A DNA stretch of 64,000 nucleotides from Lentimonas sp. CC4. GTDB lineage: Bacteria; Verrucomicrobiota; Verrucomicrobiia; Opitutales; Coraliomargaritaceae. The stretch lies in the NCBI RefSeq assembly GCF_902728235.1, contig NZ_CACVBO010000001.1, positions 2,194,001 to 2,258,000 on the forward strand. Reading direction: 5' to 3'. The notes beneath the pieces were generated by a model, which was given only the letters and a program-made list of their open reading frames with translations, had not been told where the DNA came from and did no database searches. A program made the translations under genes and the position numbers. Positions 32,696-42,627 of this stretch are shown here, piece after piece (within the stretch, counting starts at the first letter, position 1; each line of letters starts with the position of its first letter).

Positions 32696-35287
32696 ATGTA
32701 TCGTAAAAAATTACCCCTTACCCGAATTGCTGGACTTGTGTCTTGTCTGGCAATCACTACCGCGTCTTTGAGCGCGACGACCAATGGCTTCAATGTGCTG
32801 GTGCAGACCGTTGACCAGCAAGACCTCGCAGATATGAAAGCCATGGGCTCAGAGGTCGTTCGCATCTCACTCGCTCAACGTGCCCTGATGCGGTGGAAAG
32901 CCGACGGCGATGGCTATGGCCAGTTTCAAGACGGCGAAGATTATAATTTCATTAACAGCAACGGCGTCGTCAAATATCCGGACAATTTTGCGAAGATGCA
33001 TGAAGCGATTCAGGCTGCCATTGATGAGGGCCTGAAAGTCATCATCGATCCGCACGCAGTCACTGGAGCCAACCAGCACTATACGATGCGTGAGACCGAT
33101 CCATTCTGGCAAGATCCGGTGCATAAAGACAATTGGGTGCGTCTATGGAAGCGCGTTGCTCAAGAAATTAAGGATGCAAACTACGGTGACGCCATCTGGG
33201 CATTCGACTTGATGAATGAACCAGCGTCTTCGGAAGGTGCGCTCAATCGTGGGGGAATTGTGGACCTCAACGACACTTACAAAGAGTTGGCCACGGAGAT
33301 TCATCAGATTCTACCGTCGGTTGATCTTATCTTAGAGTTTGTCGAACGAGATTTTGCAAATGGCTATGTCAAGGCACCTTCTTTCTATAGCTCGAATCGT
33401 GAAGATCAGCTCATTTTCGGGCCGCACATGTATTGGCAGCTCGAATACACACACCAAGTGCGCAATGATAATAATCTAGCATATCCTGACTTAGACAAAG
33501 AGTTTACGTATTTTGACATGCTCCATGGAGAAGGCCATTGGCAAGATGTGATCGACTATAAGAACGATCACAATACACGTATTTTCATTGGTGAAGTGGG
33601 TGTCGAAGCAGGCCCTGATGCCGGTTGGGATACTAATGACGAGAACAATCCAAATCCAGCAGGAGGTGGTGACATTTGGTATAAGGATGTGATCGAAATG
33701 TTCGAAGCCAACGGATTCGACTATACCTTCCATAGCTACAACACCCCTCAGCCTGGGTTCGATCATAATAATTCACATGCCGCTCGCAAAGCGTTGACGA
33801 TTGAAATGTTGAACGGCTCATATGTGGATCGCTTGCCGCCAACACCGCCGACACCATCGGGCGCATACATCGCATTCGATAGTTTTGAGGATTGGCGCAC
33901 GAATGGTCCATTTACAGGTGCTGAAGGCTGGCGCTCCGCGACATGGGCGACGGCCGAGGATAACGGATTCTTGCCAGTCGTATCTTCCATCGATTCGACG
34001 GATGGTGATTTATCCGCTAAAATCATCCGTGCTTCTTCGATCACTCGCACCATTGATCTCGGTAGTGTAGAAAACGTCACGATCAACTTCGATCATCGCA
34101 CAGGTGGTCTCAACGATGAGAACGATGAAGGCCAAGACTTAGAAGTCTTTGTGAACAGTGGCAGCGGAGACGTGCTCGTTTACACCGGCACTCGGGGCGA
34201 TAGTTTTCAATCCGCTACGATTAACTTAAACGACTTCATCGGCAACGGTCTCGAATACCGTAATAACACATCCATTACTTTCAAAGGTAATGGCAATGGC
34301 GCTACCGAATTCTATGCGATTGATAACGTAGTGATTCGCACCAATGGCACAAATACACCGCCTCCGTCAGGAGACAGTGATGTGCTCGCTGGCGATACCT
34401 TCGATGACAATACCTTCGCCGGTGGTGAGGGCGCATGGGCATCCACAGAATGGTCCATCGATGAAGATGAACCTGTGATTGCAAACGGCGGCACCACAGA
34501 GACCGCTGGTCAAGCTAAGGAACTCAAGCTCGTTCGTAAGGATACCGTCAGCCGTGCAATCGACTATGGCAGTGCGACCAATGTTAGCCTTCGCTTTGCG
34601 CGCCGCGTCCATAGTCTTGAGTCAACCGATGCCGCATTCGTTCAGATCAATGCGACTGGCAATGAGTCTGATTGGGTCAACTTGTTTAGTTACGATGCGA
34701 ATAGTGAGCAGAGCGCGACAGACTACGTCATAGAAACCGTGGACATCAGTAGCTACAAGAGCTCAAATACCATCCTTCGCTTCAAGTCAGTCAGTAGTGG
34801 CAAAGGTGATTATCTCTACGTGGATGATATTCAAATTATCGACCTTGATGCAGATAGTAGTGAAGGCGGTTCCAGCGAACCACTGCCGATCCCAGCTAAT
34901 TACCAAGCTGAGAATCGCACCTCGCAGTCACAAACGCAAATCGGCTCGGCCACGCCTGGCTTCAGTGGCACTGGCTACGTCGACATGAGCAGTGGTGCAG
35001 GAGCCTTTATCGAATGGAACGACGTCAACGTCGGCGAGGGTGTTTACAAGCTCCGCGTGTTCTTCGCAAATGGTGATGCCATTGACGAGACACGCCCTTG
35101 CGAGCTCACTGTCAATGGGGTGTCGTATGGTGACTACTCCTGCGTCTCGCGCACTGGTGCGCTTGATTGGAAGAACCAAAACAAGCGTGATATCCCGCTG
35201 AATGCTGGTGATAATACGATACGTTTGACTGCAACTACCGACGTGGGTGGTCCACTCATCGACGAACTGTTTATCTTGGAGAACTAG
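32696..35287 (+). CDS. secreted GH5-type endoglycanase with C-terminal CBM6/35-like module
   Basis: 863-aa exported glycosidase. Signal peptide: RIAGLVSCLAITTASLSA. Residues 30-380 are a clan GH-A barrel of the GH5 type: the acid/base is the Glu of AFDLMNEP (E175) and the nucleophile is the Glu of IFIGEVGVE (E300). Two beta-sandwich modules follow (about 390-550 and 555-720), each like those in the sulfatase at 28672. The last 130 residues are a CBM6/35-like domain: YQAENRTSQSQTQIGSA, GFSGTGYVDM, FIEWNDVNVGEGVYKLRVFF, DNTIRLTATTDVGGPLIDEL. Cellulase, mannanase or other beta-glycanase are possible. Confidence 0.88.
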   Translation: MYRKKLPLTRIAGLVSCLAITTASLSATTNGFNVLVQTVDQQDLADMKAMGSEVVRISLAQRALMRWKADGDGYGQFQDGEDYNFINSNGVVKYPDNFAKMHEAIQAAIDEGLKVIIDPHAVTGANQHYTMRETDPFWQDPVHKDNWVRLWKRVAQEIKDANYGDAIWAFDLMNEPASSEGALNRGGIVDLNDTYKELATEIHQILPSVDLILEFVERDFANGYVKAPSFYSSNREDQLIFGPHMYWQLEYTHQVRNDNNLAYPDLDKEFTYFDMLHGEGHWQDVIDYKNDHNTRIFIGEVGVEAGPDAGWDTNDENNPNPAGGGDIWYKDVIEMFEANGFDYTFHSYNTPQPGFDHNNSHAARKALTIEMLNGSYVDRLPPTPPTPSGAYIAFDSFEDWRTNGPFTGAEGWRSATWATAEDNGFLPVVSSIDSTDGDLSAKIIRASSITRTIDLGSVENVTINFDHRTGGLNDENDEGQDLEVFVNSGSGDVLVYTGTRGDSFQSATINLNDFIGNGLEYRNNTSITFKGNGNGATEFYAIDNVVIRTNGTNTPPPSGDSDVLAGDTFDDNTFAGGEGAWASTEWSIDEDEPVIANGGTTETAGQAKELKLVRKDTVSRAIDYGSATNVSLRFARRVHSLESTDAAFVQINATGNESDWVNLFSYDANSEQSATDYVIETVDISSYKSSNTILRFKSVSSGKGDYLYVDDIQIIDLDADSSEGGSSEPLPIPANYQAENRTSQSQTQIGSATPGFSGTGYVDMSSGAGAFIEWNDVNVGEGVYKLRVFFANGDAIDETRPCELTVNGVSYGDYSCVSRTGALDWKNQNKRDIPLNAGDNTIRLTATTDVGGPLIDELFILEN

Positions 35288-35347
35288 ACGATTCTAGCCG
35301 AGTGGACTCGCGAGTGCGCCATGGCATAGTTTTCAAATCTGTCAGAT

Positions 35348-36439
35348 ATGTCATGGTCTAGATCACCATTCATTTTAATCTCGGGGGCAGGGCTACTGAG
35401 CCTGTGCCCCCTTTTTTATTTTTTTCTGCAACCCTCCTCAAATTCGCAGGATGAGTCGGTGCCGGCTTTGCCTCAATCTGGTTTAGCTGTGAGCGCGGAT
35501 TCGTCGACCATTGGACTCATAGAAGTTTCAAGCGAGCAGTTTGAGTCATACCCGGAGGAGTTTTCGCAGGCCTACGTATCCATACTCTCTCAGTTGAGGA
35601 GCCTGCACGACGAACCCGATTGGGCGGTCTATGAGGCAAATCTTTCATTACTCTATGGAGATGAATTTGAGACCTTGGCACGCTACATAGAGTCTCACCC
35701 CGAATTGTGGGAGCAGGGCGACTGGGTCACTCGATTAATCAACGCTTGGAGCGACCGATCGGGTGGAGCAGTTGCTTTCACATTTCTCGAAGACACTTTC
35801 ATTGACGTGGACATGCATGTTCGTGAACAAGCACGGCGCCGCTCATATGCCGTCTGGGTTGCGGCGTCGCCGGTAGAGGCACTGGCCGTGCTCAATCAAC
35901 CTGACTTGGGCGATGAGCGAGACTATTTAACGGATGCCGCCATTCAGAGTCTCAACATTCAGCGCATTGATACTGCGACGATGTGGCTGACATATTTCGA
36001 ACACTCGGACTCTAGGGATATGGCTCAGGCAATGATCGTTCGCTATCTCGATACTGAAGCACTCCAAAGCGCGGCTCATTGGCTCCGTGAAAATCAGGGC
36101 ATTGAATCAGTGGATGCCGCCAGTCAACTCGCAGTGCGCTGGGTTCAGTATGAGCCAGAAACTGCATTCCAGTGGTTTTTGGATCTCCCTCGAACTGCTG
36201 CAAAAGATCAAGCACTCGTTATGGCACTTAAGGTCTGGGTCTCCAATGATCCCGAACAAGCAGGTGATTATATTAACCAGCTGGACCCATCTCCAGATCT
36301 AGATGTTGCGGTTAAATCCTACGCGCTTGAAGCCGCTTCCTATGATAAAGCCTCTGCACTCGAATGGGCCGATTCGATCTTCAACGATCAAGTGCGTGAG
36401 CAAACAAAGAGTGAGATTCGTGACCGACCGGACGAGTAG
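35348..36439 (+). CDS. membrane-anchored alpha-helical repeat protein, unknown function
   Basis: Not recognised as a named family. 363 aa with one N-terminal hydrophobic anchor (FILISGAGLLSLCPLFYFFL), a Ser/Gln-rich linker, and then helical repeats of about 30 residues with W-x-x-x-DP-x-x-A spacing (WVAASPVEALAVLNQPDLG, RWVQYEPETAFQWFLDLP, VWVSNDPEQAGDYINQLD). Such proteins are frequent in Verrucomicrobiota and often lie near ECF sigma-factor genes, though none is seen here. It lies 60 bases after the GH5 gene and may share its transcript. Confidence 0.6.
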   Translation: MSWSRSPFILISGAGLLSLCPLFYFFLQPSSNSQDESVPALPQSGLAVSADSSTIGLIEVSSEQFESYPEEFSQAYVSILSQLRSLHDEPDWAVYEANLSLLYGDEFETLARYIESHPELWEQGDWVTRLINAWSDRSGGAVAFTFLEDTFIDVDMHVREQARRRSYAVWVAASPVEALAVLNQPDLGDERDYLTDAAIQSLNIQRIDTATMWLTYFEHSDSRDMAQAMIVRYLDTEALQSAAHWLRENQGIESVDAASQLAVRWVQYEPETAFQWFLDLPRTAAKDQALVMALKVWVSNDPEQAGDYINQLDPSPDLDVAVKSYALEAASYDKASALEWADSIFNDQVREQTKSEIRDRPDE

Positions 36440-36605
36440 CGACGCGCTACGGGCTGTTCCAGTTGATCTACTGCTTCCCGTTGTGACGACACCGAGAGCA
36501 CTACGCTGATGGCATTCGAATGTTGACATAGTTCCCTCATTAATTGCCAATTAAGATTCTATATTGATAATTAATAGCATAATTAACCTAAAAAGGATAT
36601 ATAAA

Positions 36606-37901
36606 ATGACTTCTACTGCATGGTTCACTCACGATCGTTTCGGCATGTTCATCCACTGGGGCTTATACAGTAACCCAGCAGGCGTGTGGAAAGGCCAAAA
36701 GATGAAGCATCCCTATTCAGAGTGGTTGCAAGCCTCTGAGCACATCCCACGTGAGGAATACCGCGCGCTTGCCGCGTCGTTCAACCCTAGCGATTTTTGT
36801 GCGGATGAGTGGATACGCACCGTGCGTGACGCGGGCATGAAATACTTTATCATTACTGCGAAACACCACGATGGATTCGCTCTCTGGCCCACGAAGGCAT
36901 CGACCTTCAACGTCTTCGACGAAACTCCTTTCAAACGCGACATTTTGGGCGAACTCGCAGACGCCTGTAAAAAATACGACATCAAGCTCGGATTCTACTA
37001 TTCGCACTGGCAAGACTGGGAAGGCACCGGCGGCGACATTTGCGAGGTGCACATGGCAAACGAAGAGTATACCCACCCAAGCCAGGACGAGTTCGAACAC
37101 TATTGGCAGAACAAGTGCCTGGTGCAGATCCGCGAGTTAATCGAAAACTACGATCCTGACATTCTGTGGTTTGACTCGTGGCACGACTACAAAAAACTCG
37201 GCTGTGATTATACTGCCAAATATGTGCCTGCCGCGCGTCAAGAAGAGTTGATCTCACTGATCCGCAGTCTCAGCGATAAGTGCCTCGTCAACAGTCGCAT
37301 CAACTATTGCAACCCATCGGACAACGTCGACTACCTATCCATGATGGACAATCACTTTCCAGAGGAGGCTTTCGATAAGCCATGGGAAACCTCAGGCACG
37401 CTGAATGAATCATGGGCGTATCACTCAGAAGACTACAGTTGGAAATCCACCCAACAGCTTATCCAACACCTCACGAGTAACGCTTCCTTTGGAGGCAACT
37501 ACCAACTCAATGTCGGCCCCATGGGCAACGGACGCTTTCAACCCGCCGCGACCAAACGCCTCCGTGAAATCGGCACATGGTTCGACGCCAATAGCGAATC
37601 CATTTACGGCACCGAAGCCAGTCCACTCGGCAAAATGGCATGGGGACGGATCACCGCCAAAGACCTTTCACAGTCTACGACAACGCTCTACCTCCATCTC
37701 AATCCACTACAACCGGAAGCGGCGCTCTTCATCGAAGGTGTGACCGCACAATCGGCGAACGCTAAAGTCCTCGAGACTGGCCAACCGGTAAAAACCGTAT
37801 TGAGTGAGGAAGGCATTTGCGTGCGCCTACCCGCTGAAATCAATGGGTGCACCTCTCCGGTGATTGAGTTGCAACTGACTCAAATGACACTCCCCAAATA
37901 G
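36606..37901 (+). CDS. GH29 alpha-L-fucosidase, cytoplasmic
   Basis: 431-aa retaining alpha-L-fucosidase. The N-terminus WFTHDRFGMFIHWGLYSNPA is the GH29 signature; YFIITAKHHDGFALWPTKAS and the nucleophile in DILWFDSWHD (D190) are clear. GNYQLNVGPMGNGRF closes the barrel. ATG at 36606 is chosen because AAGGA lies about nine bases upstream and the earlier in-frame start at 36564 adds an unlikely leader. No signal peptide, so it should cleave imported fucosylated oligosaccharides. An AraC regulator is convergent downstream. Confidence 0.93.
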   Translation: MTSTAWFTHDRFGMFIHWGLYSNPAGVWKGQKMKHPYSEWLQASEHIPREEYRALAASFNPSDFCADEWIRTVRDAGMKYFIITAKHHDGFALWPTKASTFNVFDETPFKRDILGELADACKKYDIKLGFYYSHWQDWEGTGGDICEVHMANEEYTHPSQDEFEHYWQNKCLVQIRELIENYDPDILWFDSWHDYKKLGCDYTAKYVPAARQEELISLIRSLSDKCLVNSRINYCNPSDNVDYLSMMDNHFPEEAFDKPWETSGTLNESWAYHSEDYSWKSTQQLIQHLTSNASFGGNYQLNVGPMGNGRFQPAATKRLREIGTWFDANSESIYGTEASPLGKMAWGRITAKDLSQSTTTLYLHLNPLQPEAALFIEGVTAQSANAKVLETGQPVKTVLSEEGICVRLPAEINGCTSPVIELQLTQMTLPK

Positions 37902-37925
37902 CCGCGCTGAAAATGATATGAATGA

Positions 37926-38831
37926 CTAGCCTGTAAATCGTGCGCGGTAAGCCTTCGGCGACATGTGATACTGCTTACGGAAGTCGCGGCTGAAGTGGGC
38001 GCTATCGGCGAAGCCATAGCGATGGGCGATTTCGCTGAGAGAGTGCGTGCTGTGGATGACTGCGAGCTGGGCGTGCTGCAGGCGGCGGCGCTGATAGTAG
38101 GTGCTGGGGTTTTCGCCTGTCTGTGTTTTGAAACTGCGTGCCAGATGATCAGGTGAGTAACCGAGTTCTGTTGCCCAGCCTGCGACATCGCTGCGGTCAC
38201 CGTTGTTGATCGTGCGCTCGATTTGCTGCTGCACTTGTTGCACCAGTGGACTGCTTAAATAATGCTCTGCCTCAGTCGCGGTTGGAGGGAACGATCGGTT
38301 CCAAAGTGCCAGGCATTTGAGTAAAGTCGTGCGTGTGATGAGTCCGGTGTCAGTCTCGGATTTAGACAAGTTTTCGATGAAGGCTAAATCGCGTTCGGTT
38401 TGCTGAGCACATAGCTGGTCGATCTCGCAATGCAAAGGTGCGTCGTAGCTGCGCTGTGGGAAGAGTGCATCGCCGAGGAATCGCAGGCAGAGCGCGGGCG
38501 CTTCGATGGGCAGATGAGGATCGCGTAGCAACCATTCACTGAGGTAGTAGATGTTAAACAGTTCGAGTTGATCGATGTCTTCGAAGGAGTGGACTTGTCC
38601 AGGGCGCAGGATTAATAAGCTACCCGCGGAGATGGGGTAGCGTGCGACACTAGTCCGATGGGTGGCACTGCCGGAGCGGATCAATGCGACTTCGTAGAAT
38701 TCATGATCGTGCGCGGCGATTTCGCCGCTAGCCAGTGTGACTTCTGCGATGTGAATGGGGCAACTTGCCGAGAGCCGGACGTCCTCTTGGGTAATGGTGT
38801 ATTCGGCTCTAAACATATCGGATATATTCAA
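37926..38831 (-). CDS. AraC-family regulator with cupin sensor domain
   Basis: 301-aa regulator. The N-terminal cupin sensor (AAHDHEFYEVALIRSGSATH, GSLLILRPGQVHSFEDID) would bind a sugar. The C-terminal 100 residues hold two HTH motifs (VAGWATELGYSPDHLARSFK, LSEIAHRYGFADSAHFSRDF, RKQYHMSPKAYRARF). It is divergent from the GH36-like gene with only 55 bases between the starts, so control of that gene is likely. ATG at 38831. Confidence 0.9.
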   Translation of the reverse strand: MNISDMFRAEYTITQEDVRLSASCPIHIAEVTLASGEIAAHDHEFYEVALIRSGSATHRTSVARYPISAGSLLILRPGQVHSFEDIDQLELFNIYYLSEWLLRDPHLPIEAPALCLRFLGDALFPQRSYDAPLHCEIDQLCAQQTERDLAFIENLSKSETDTGLITRTTLLKCLALWNRSFPPTATEAEHYLSSPLVQQVQQQIERTINNGDRSDVAGWATELGYSPDHLARSFKTQTGENPSTYYQRRRLQHAQLAVIHSTHSLSEIAHRYGFADSAHFSRDFRKQYHMSPKAYRARFTG

Positions 38832-38886
38832 ATAGTAATCAGGCGTGGTTCAAGCTTGGATTGGTCGGTTTTGTTACTGTGGTGCC

Positions 38887-41400
38887 ATGCAATTATTGAA
38901 CCTCTTTCCTGAGTTGAGCACTGTGTTGGATGGTGCCTCTGTGAGTGCCCCGCGTCTCAGTTTTGCCAAGCATGGCTGGCGCACGGATATCGTAAATTGG
39001 GATTTTAAGCTACTATCGGCTGACGGCGAATTGATCGACGCGGGGCAGAATGAGAGTTTGTTGCTGCGTCGTCCTAATAGTGGCGAGACGGGGATCGTGC
39101 CGCATGTGTTTGATGGCAGCTGTGTGTTTGAGCAGTCTTTTGACTTGCCGAAGGCGGAAGAGGGGCAGGCGATCACATTATGCTTTGGCGGCTGGAATCG
39201 TGAAGATTGGCAGCAGTATGCGGTGTATTTGAATGATGTGCTGCTGTTAGAGTCAAAGACGCCTTGTGGTTGGCACGAGCCGCAGCGAATCGTGCTGCAG
39301 CCCGAGCAAGCCGACGATGCTCAGCTGAAGTTTGGTGCGGCGAATACCTTACGGATCGAAGTGGTTGGTTTGGATCGTCGACAGTCGTTTATATCCGAGG
39401 CGGCTTTGCCGATCTATTTGTATGATCACTTCTTGTGCGATCAATGGATTGCCAGTGGTGCGCCCGACGTCGTGGTCGAGGATTGGCAGTGGTCGGACTG
39501 GGATGCGGCGGCGCAGTCTCGCACGGGGCGTGCGCAGGGATTCGTGCTGGAGCAGCGTTGTGTGCGAGAGGGCGCAGTGTTGCGGATCGAGCAGACGCTG
39601 CGTAACGAATCTGAAAAGGCGCAGACCTTACTCGACGTGCATTTGTTTGAAGCGCAGGCGCTGACTGCGTTGGAGGCGACCGAGGTGGGGCATCCCATGG
39701 CGCTCGGTGCGCATGGATTTATTGGTCTGAATCATCCGACGGCGTGTCTGATGGATTTACCAGGAAATCGTGTGCGCGCATCAGTGCTTTATGGGCAAGT
39801 GATTGCTGCGGGGGAAACGTTGGCACTGCCTGAGATGTTGCTCGGTGTGGATGCCACTCGCACGCCGCAGGCGCAGTTCCATGCGTGGCTCAATGGTGTG
39901 AGTCCTCGCGGCGAGGAGATTTTTTCGATGTATGATCCTTACGGGCATAATGATTATGGCTTCGGGGAAACACCGGAAACGCGTGACTTATCGCCGCAGC
40001 AGCTTGCGGGTGCGTTTGAACAGCTCGATCGCTGTGCGGAGGGTGGACTGTCGTTTGATTATTTCGTGTATGACGTCGGCTGGATTGATCCCACGGGTGA
40101 TTTCAAAGAGCCGCGTAAGGATTTGTTTCCAGAGGGGTTCGGCCCCATGGTGGAAGCGATTAAGGCGCGTGGCATGCAGTTCGGGCTGTGGTTCTCGACG
40201 AGCTTTGCGGATTGGGGCGTGGGTGAGCATGCCGGGCTTGAGGGCAGTCGTATTCCTGGGCCGAATGGTGCATGGGCGCCGCGTGAGTATTTCGAGAATG
40301 GTTTATTGAAGTGGGACTTTACTCGCCGCTTTTCGTTGGCTTCGGACTACGCTGATATTTTGGAGGCGGGGATCTTGCATCACATTCGTGAGAACGGCTT
40401 GAAGTTAGCGAAGTTGGATGTGGGTGACTTTTTCAGTAATGGTAGAACGGAGTCACAGCTTCCCGGGAAATATTCAACACGCGCGATGCATGATCGGCTG
40501 CTGCAGATGGCGCGTCGCTTTCGTGAAGAGGATCCAGAGTTTCGTTTGATTTGGTATTGGGGCGCACGTTCGCCGTTTTTCTTAACCGAAGGCGATCTAC
40601 TCTTCGAGCCGCGCTTGAGTATGGAGGGCAGCCATGCGTCGGAGTTGCCGTGCTGGCGCTATCGCGATAGTGCACAACGCACGATCGATCTCGGCGTGGC
40701 GAACACGCCGTGGTTACCGCAAAGTATGCGTGATACGCTCGGCATTTGGTTGGCACAAACAACTTGGGGCAATCATATGGAGACGGATGCCTTAGAGGTT
40801 GCGATGCAGATGGAGCAAGCGCGCGGGCATTTAGTCTTTCCGCAAGTGTGGGGGGACTTGAGCTTTTTATCGGATGCGCAGGTTGCAGCGATGGGACAGG
40901 CTTCGGCCGAACTCAAGGCGCAACACACGGCGGCTTTGCAGCCACGGCAGATTTGTGGTGATCCATCAGGAGCGAAAACGTATGGCTATCGCTCTGAGCC
41001 AGAGTCGGCATGGGCGACGACGCAGTATCCACAGGATGCGGTGATTGCCTTTGATGCAGTGCTGTTGGACACGGTGACAGACTTTCAGGAGTCTGTGACT
41101 TGTGCAGTGCCAGCAGCACAGGATGGTCAGGCGCTGATGGTTTTGGTGGAGGCTTTGGATGCCGACGGAGCATGGTGTCGCGTTGAATCTGCGGCGGAAT
41201 GGCCGCAGGTTCAGGGACTCGAATGGACGCGCGTTTGTCCGGCGGTGGATTATATCTGGAAGGGCAGCAGCTGGAAGTATTGGGCGAGCGCAGGTATCGT
41301 GGGCGATGCGGTCGTGACGGTCAGTGCGCCTGAAGAAGCGAATCGTGCTGTGTCGCAATGGCGTGTGCAGATTGGCTGGGTGCCATCGGTTCGGGTGTGA
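38887..41400 (+). CDS. GH36-like (clan GH-D) glycoside hydrolase, alpha-galactosidase type
   Basis: 837-aa cytoplasmic enzyme. The N-terminal 330 residues are a beta-sandwich (VFEQSFDLPKAEEGQAITLC, FGGWNREDWQQYAVYLNDVL). The barrel begins at EIFSMYDPYGHNDYG and contains FDYFVYDVGWIDPTGDFKEP, RGMQFGLWFSTSF and the likely nucleophile in GLKLAKLDVGDFF (D511), the K-x-D pattern of GH36. The second carboxylate is not obvious. ATG at 38887 (MQLLNLFPELST) is preferred; the frame is open from 38845. Probably regulated by the divergent AraC protein. Family assignment is moderate; specificity is unknown. Confidence 0.7.
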   Translation: MQLLNLFPELSTVLDGASVSAPRLSFAKHGWRTDIVNWDFKLLSADGELIDAGQNESLLLRRPNSGETGIVPHVFDGSCVFEQSFDLPKAEEGQAITLCFGGWNREDWQQYAVYLNDVLLLESKTPCGWHEPQRIVLQPEQADDAQLKFGAANTLRIEVVGLDRRQSFISEAALPIYLYDHFLCDQWIASGAPDVVVEDWQWSDWDAAAQSRTGRAQGFVLEQRCVREGAVLRIEQTLRNESEKAQTLLDVHLFEAQALTALEATEVGHPMALGAHGFIGLNHPTACLMDLPGNRVRASVLYGQVIAAGETLALPEMLLGVDATRTPQAQFHAWLNGVSPRGEEIFSMYDPYGHNDYGFGETPETRDLSPQQLAGAFEQLDRCAEGGLSFDYFVYDVGWIDPTGDFKEPRKDLFPEGFGPMVEAIKARGMQFGLWFSTSFADWGVGEHAGLEGSRIPGPNGAWAPREYFENGLLKWDFTRRFSLASDYADILEAGILHHIRENGLKLAKLDVGDFFSNGRTESQLPGKYSTRAMHDRLLQMARRFREEDPEFRLIWYWGARSPFFLTEGDLLFEPRLSMEGSHASELPCWRYRDSAQRTIDLGVANTPWLPQSMRDTLGIWLAQTTWGNHMETDALEVAMQMEQARGHLVFPQVWGDLSFLSDAQVAAMGQASAELKAQHTAALQPRQICGDPSGAKTYGYRSEPESAWATTQYPQDAVIAFDAVLLDTVTDFQESVTCAVPAAQDGQALMVLVEALDADGAWCRVESAAEWPQVQGLEWTRVCPAVDYIWKGSSWKYWASAGIVGDAVVTVSAPEEANRAVSQWRVQIGWVPSVRV

Positions 41401-41500
41401 TCAGCTACGGATATTTTTTTGCCTGCTAAGGGGCGCGAAGGATACGCGAAGCTGTAGCCTCGAAACTTTGGTTCGGGGTTTTACGCAGGGCTCCGCACTG

Positions 41501-41560
41501 TGCCGAGAATGAGTGCGGTGGACTGCCGAGAATGAGTGCGGTGGACTGCCGAGAATGAGT
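41501..41560. repeat. 23-bp tandem repeat
   Basis: GACTGCCGAGAATGAGTGCGG plus TG is repeated about 2.5 times and leads directly into the first REP unit. The last copy continues as GAGTTGTGG, so the tandem repeat looks like slippage at the array edge. 41401-41500 shows nothing else. Confidence 0.75.
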
Positions 41561-41961
41561 TGTGGTGACGCCGCTTGCGGCTGTCCTGCGTCAGAGTCGA
41601 ACTGAGGTTTAGCCACTGCTCTCGCACGCAGCATATACGCGCAAGCGCGATAACCACAAACCACAAGGTTCTGAATCTGCGCGGTGCACTGCACCGAGAG
41701 TGAGTTGTGGTGACGCCGCTTGCCGGCTGTCCTGCGTCAGAGTCGAACTGAGGTTTAGCCACTGCTCTCGCACGCTGCATATAGGCGCAAGCGCGATAAC
41801 CACAAACCACAAGGTTCTGAATCTGCGCGGTGCACTGCACCGAGAGTGAGTTGTGGTGACGCCGCTTGCCGGCTGTCCTGCGTCAGAGTCGAACCGAGGT
41901 TTAGCCACTGCACTCGCACGCTGCATATACGCGCAAGCGGCGTCACCACAACTGAATACAC
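41560..41961 (+). repeat. family A REP/BIME array, left of the RAYT gene (three units)
   Basis: Three units start at 41560, 41705 and 41851 (period 145-146). Each has a head TTGTGGTGACGCCGCTTGC, a conserved interior (GTCCTGCGTCAGAGTCGAAC) and an inverted tail GCGCAAGCGCGATAACCAC, about 100 bp in all. A 45-bp spacer with the hairpin CGGTGCACTGCACCG separates units. Head and tail each are GTGG plus a short GC palindrome, i.e. two REPs in inverted orientation (a BIME). The third unit ends in GCGGCGTCACCACAA. Short ORFs across it are not genes. Confidence 0.88.
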
Positions 41962-41984
41962 TGTGCGGGCTGCTTGGAGCCCCA

Positions 41985-42566
41985 TTAACAGTCACTTTCG
42001 ATGATTGCTTTCAGATTACACTCCTCTGATTCTTGCAGCCACTCAGGCTGCGGGAATTGTCCATCTTTCAATGACAATGAAAATTCGGGACGGTAGCTCC
42101 GATTCAATGTCCACCACGGCCAACTCTCATTCACCTCAATCAAGTGCTTTCTGTAGGGATTCAGAAATATGTAGTAGGCGAATTTTTCTAATGAGGCATC
42201 GTGCCGAAGGTGGTGGTCGAAGTAATTGGACTGCCAATGTAATTCGGCAGTCGCCAAAGCTTGATTCGTGAACGTTTTTAGCTTCGCTTGGACTTGAGAG
42301 AGCGTCAATGTGTTGCCGAGTGTGTAAAGCAAGTGCACATGGTCGGGCATTATCGTGGCGCAGTGCAGGTTGATTTGCTGCGCTCTTTGTATTTCACGTA
42401 ACGCCTCAATGATTGATTGTCCGATTGGATTTTGAGTCAGTCCAGGTTTTCTCGGTTTTGTGCAAATTGTGATGAAATAACGACCTCCTGGAGTTGAGTA
42501 GCGCCCACGCCTTAAATTAGTTTCTGGGTTATGATAGAGCCGGCTCATCTTATATTTGTTTAGCAT
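41985..42566 (-). CDS. REP-associated tyrosine transposase (RAYT, IS200/IS605-like Y1)
   Basis: 193-aa HUH-type single-strand DNA transposase. MPDHVHLL carries the HUH pair (H76, H78), and the C-terminal helix FAYYIFLNPYRKHL holds the candidate catalytic Tyr (Y131 or Y132). GGRYFITICT is the usual first strand. Length and lack of IS ends fit the domesticated RAYT group and not a free IS200. It lies between two REP arrays in opposite orientation, the arrangement expected for a RAYT and its cognate REPs. Starts at 42566 or 42548 (MSRLYHNP) are possible. Probably a single-copy host gene that moves REPs. Confidence 0.85.
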   Translation of the reverse strand: MLNKYKMSRLYHNPETNLRRGRYSTPGGRYFITICTKPRKPGLTQNPIGQSIIEALREIQRAQQINLHCATIMPDHVHLLYTLGNTLTLSQVQAKLKTFTNQALATAELHWQSNYFDHHLRHDASLEKFAYYIFLNPYRKHLIEVNESWPWWTLNRSYRPEFSLSLKDGQFPQPEWLQESEECNLKAIIESDC

Positions 42567-42627
42567 TCGATGCGCAGTGGCACAAACTCGAAATTAGAAG
42601 CAATATTGCTCGGCGGAGAGCGGAAGT

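Noticed and set aside
41481-41995. Three overlapping small proteins with near-identical sequence
   Set aside because: They are translations of the BIME units and differ only as the repeats differ.
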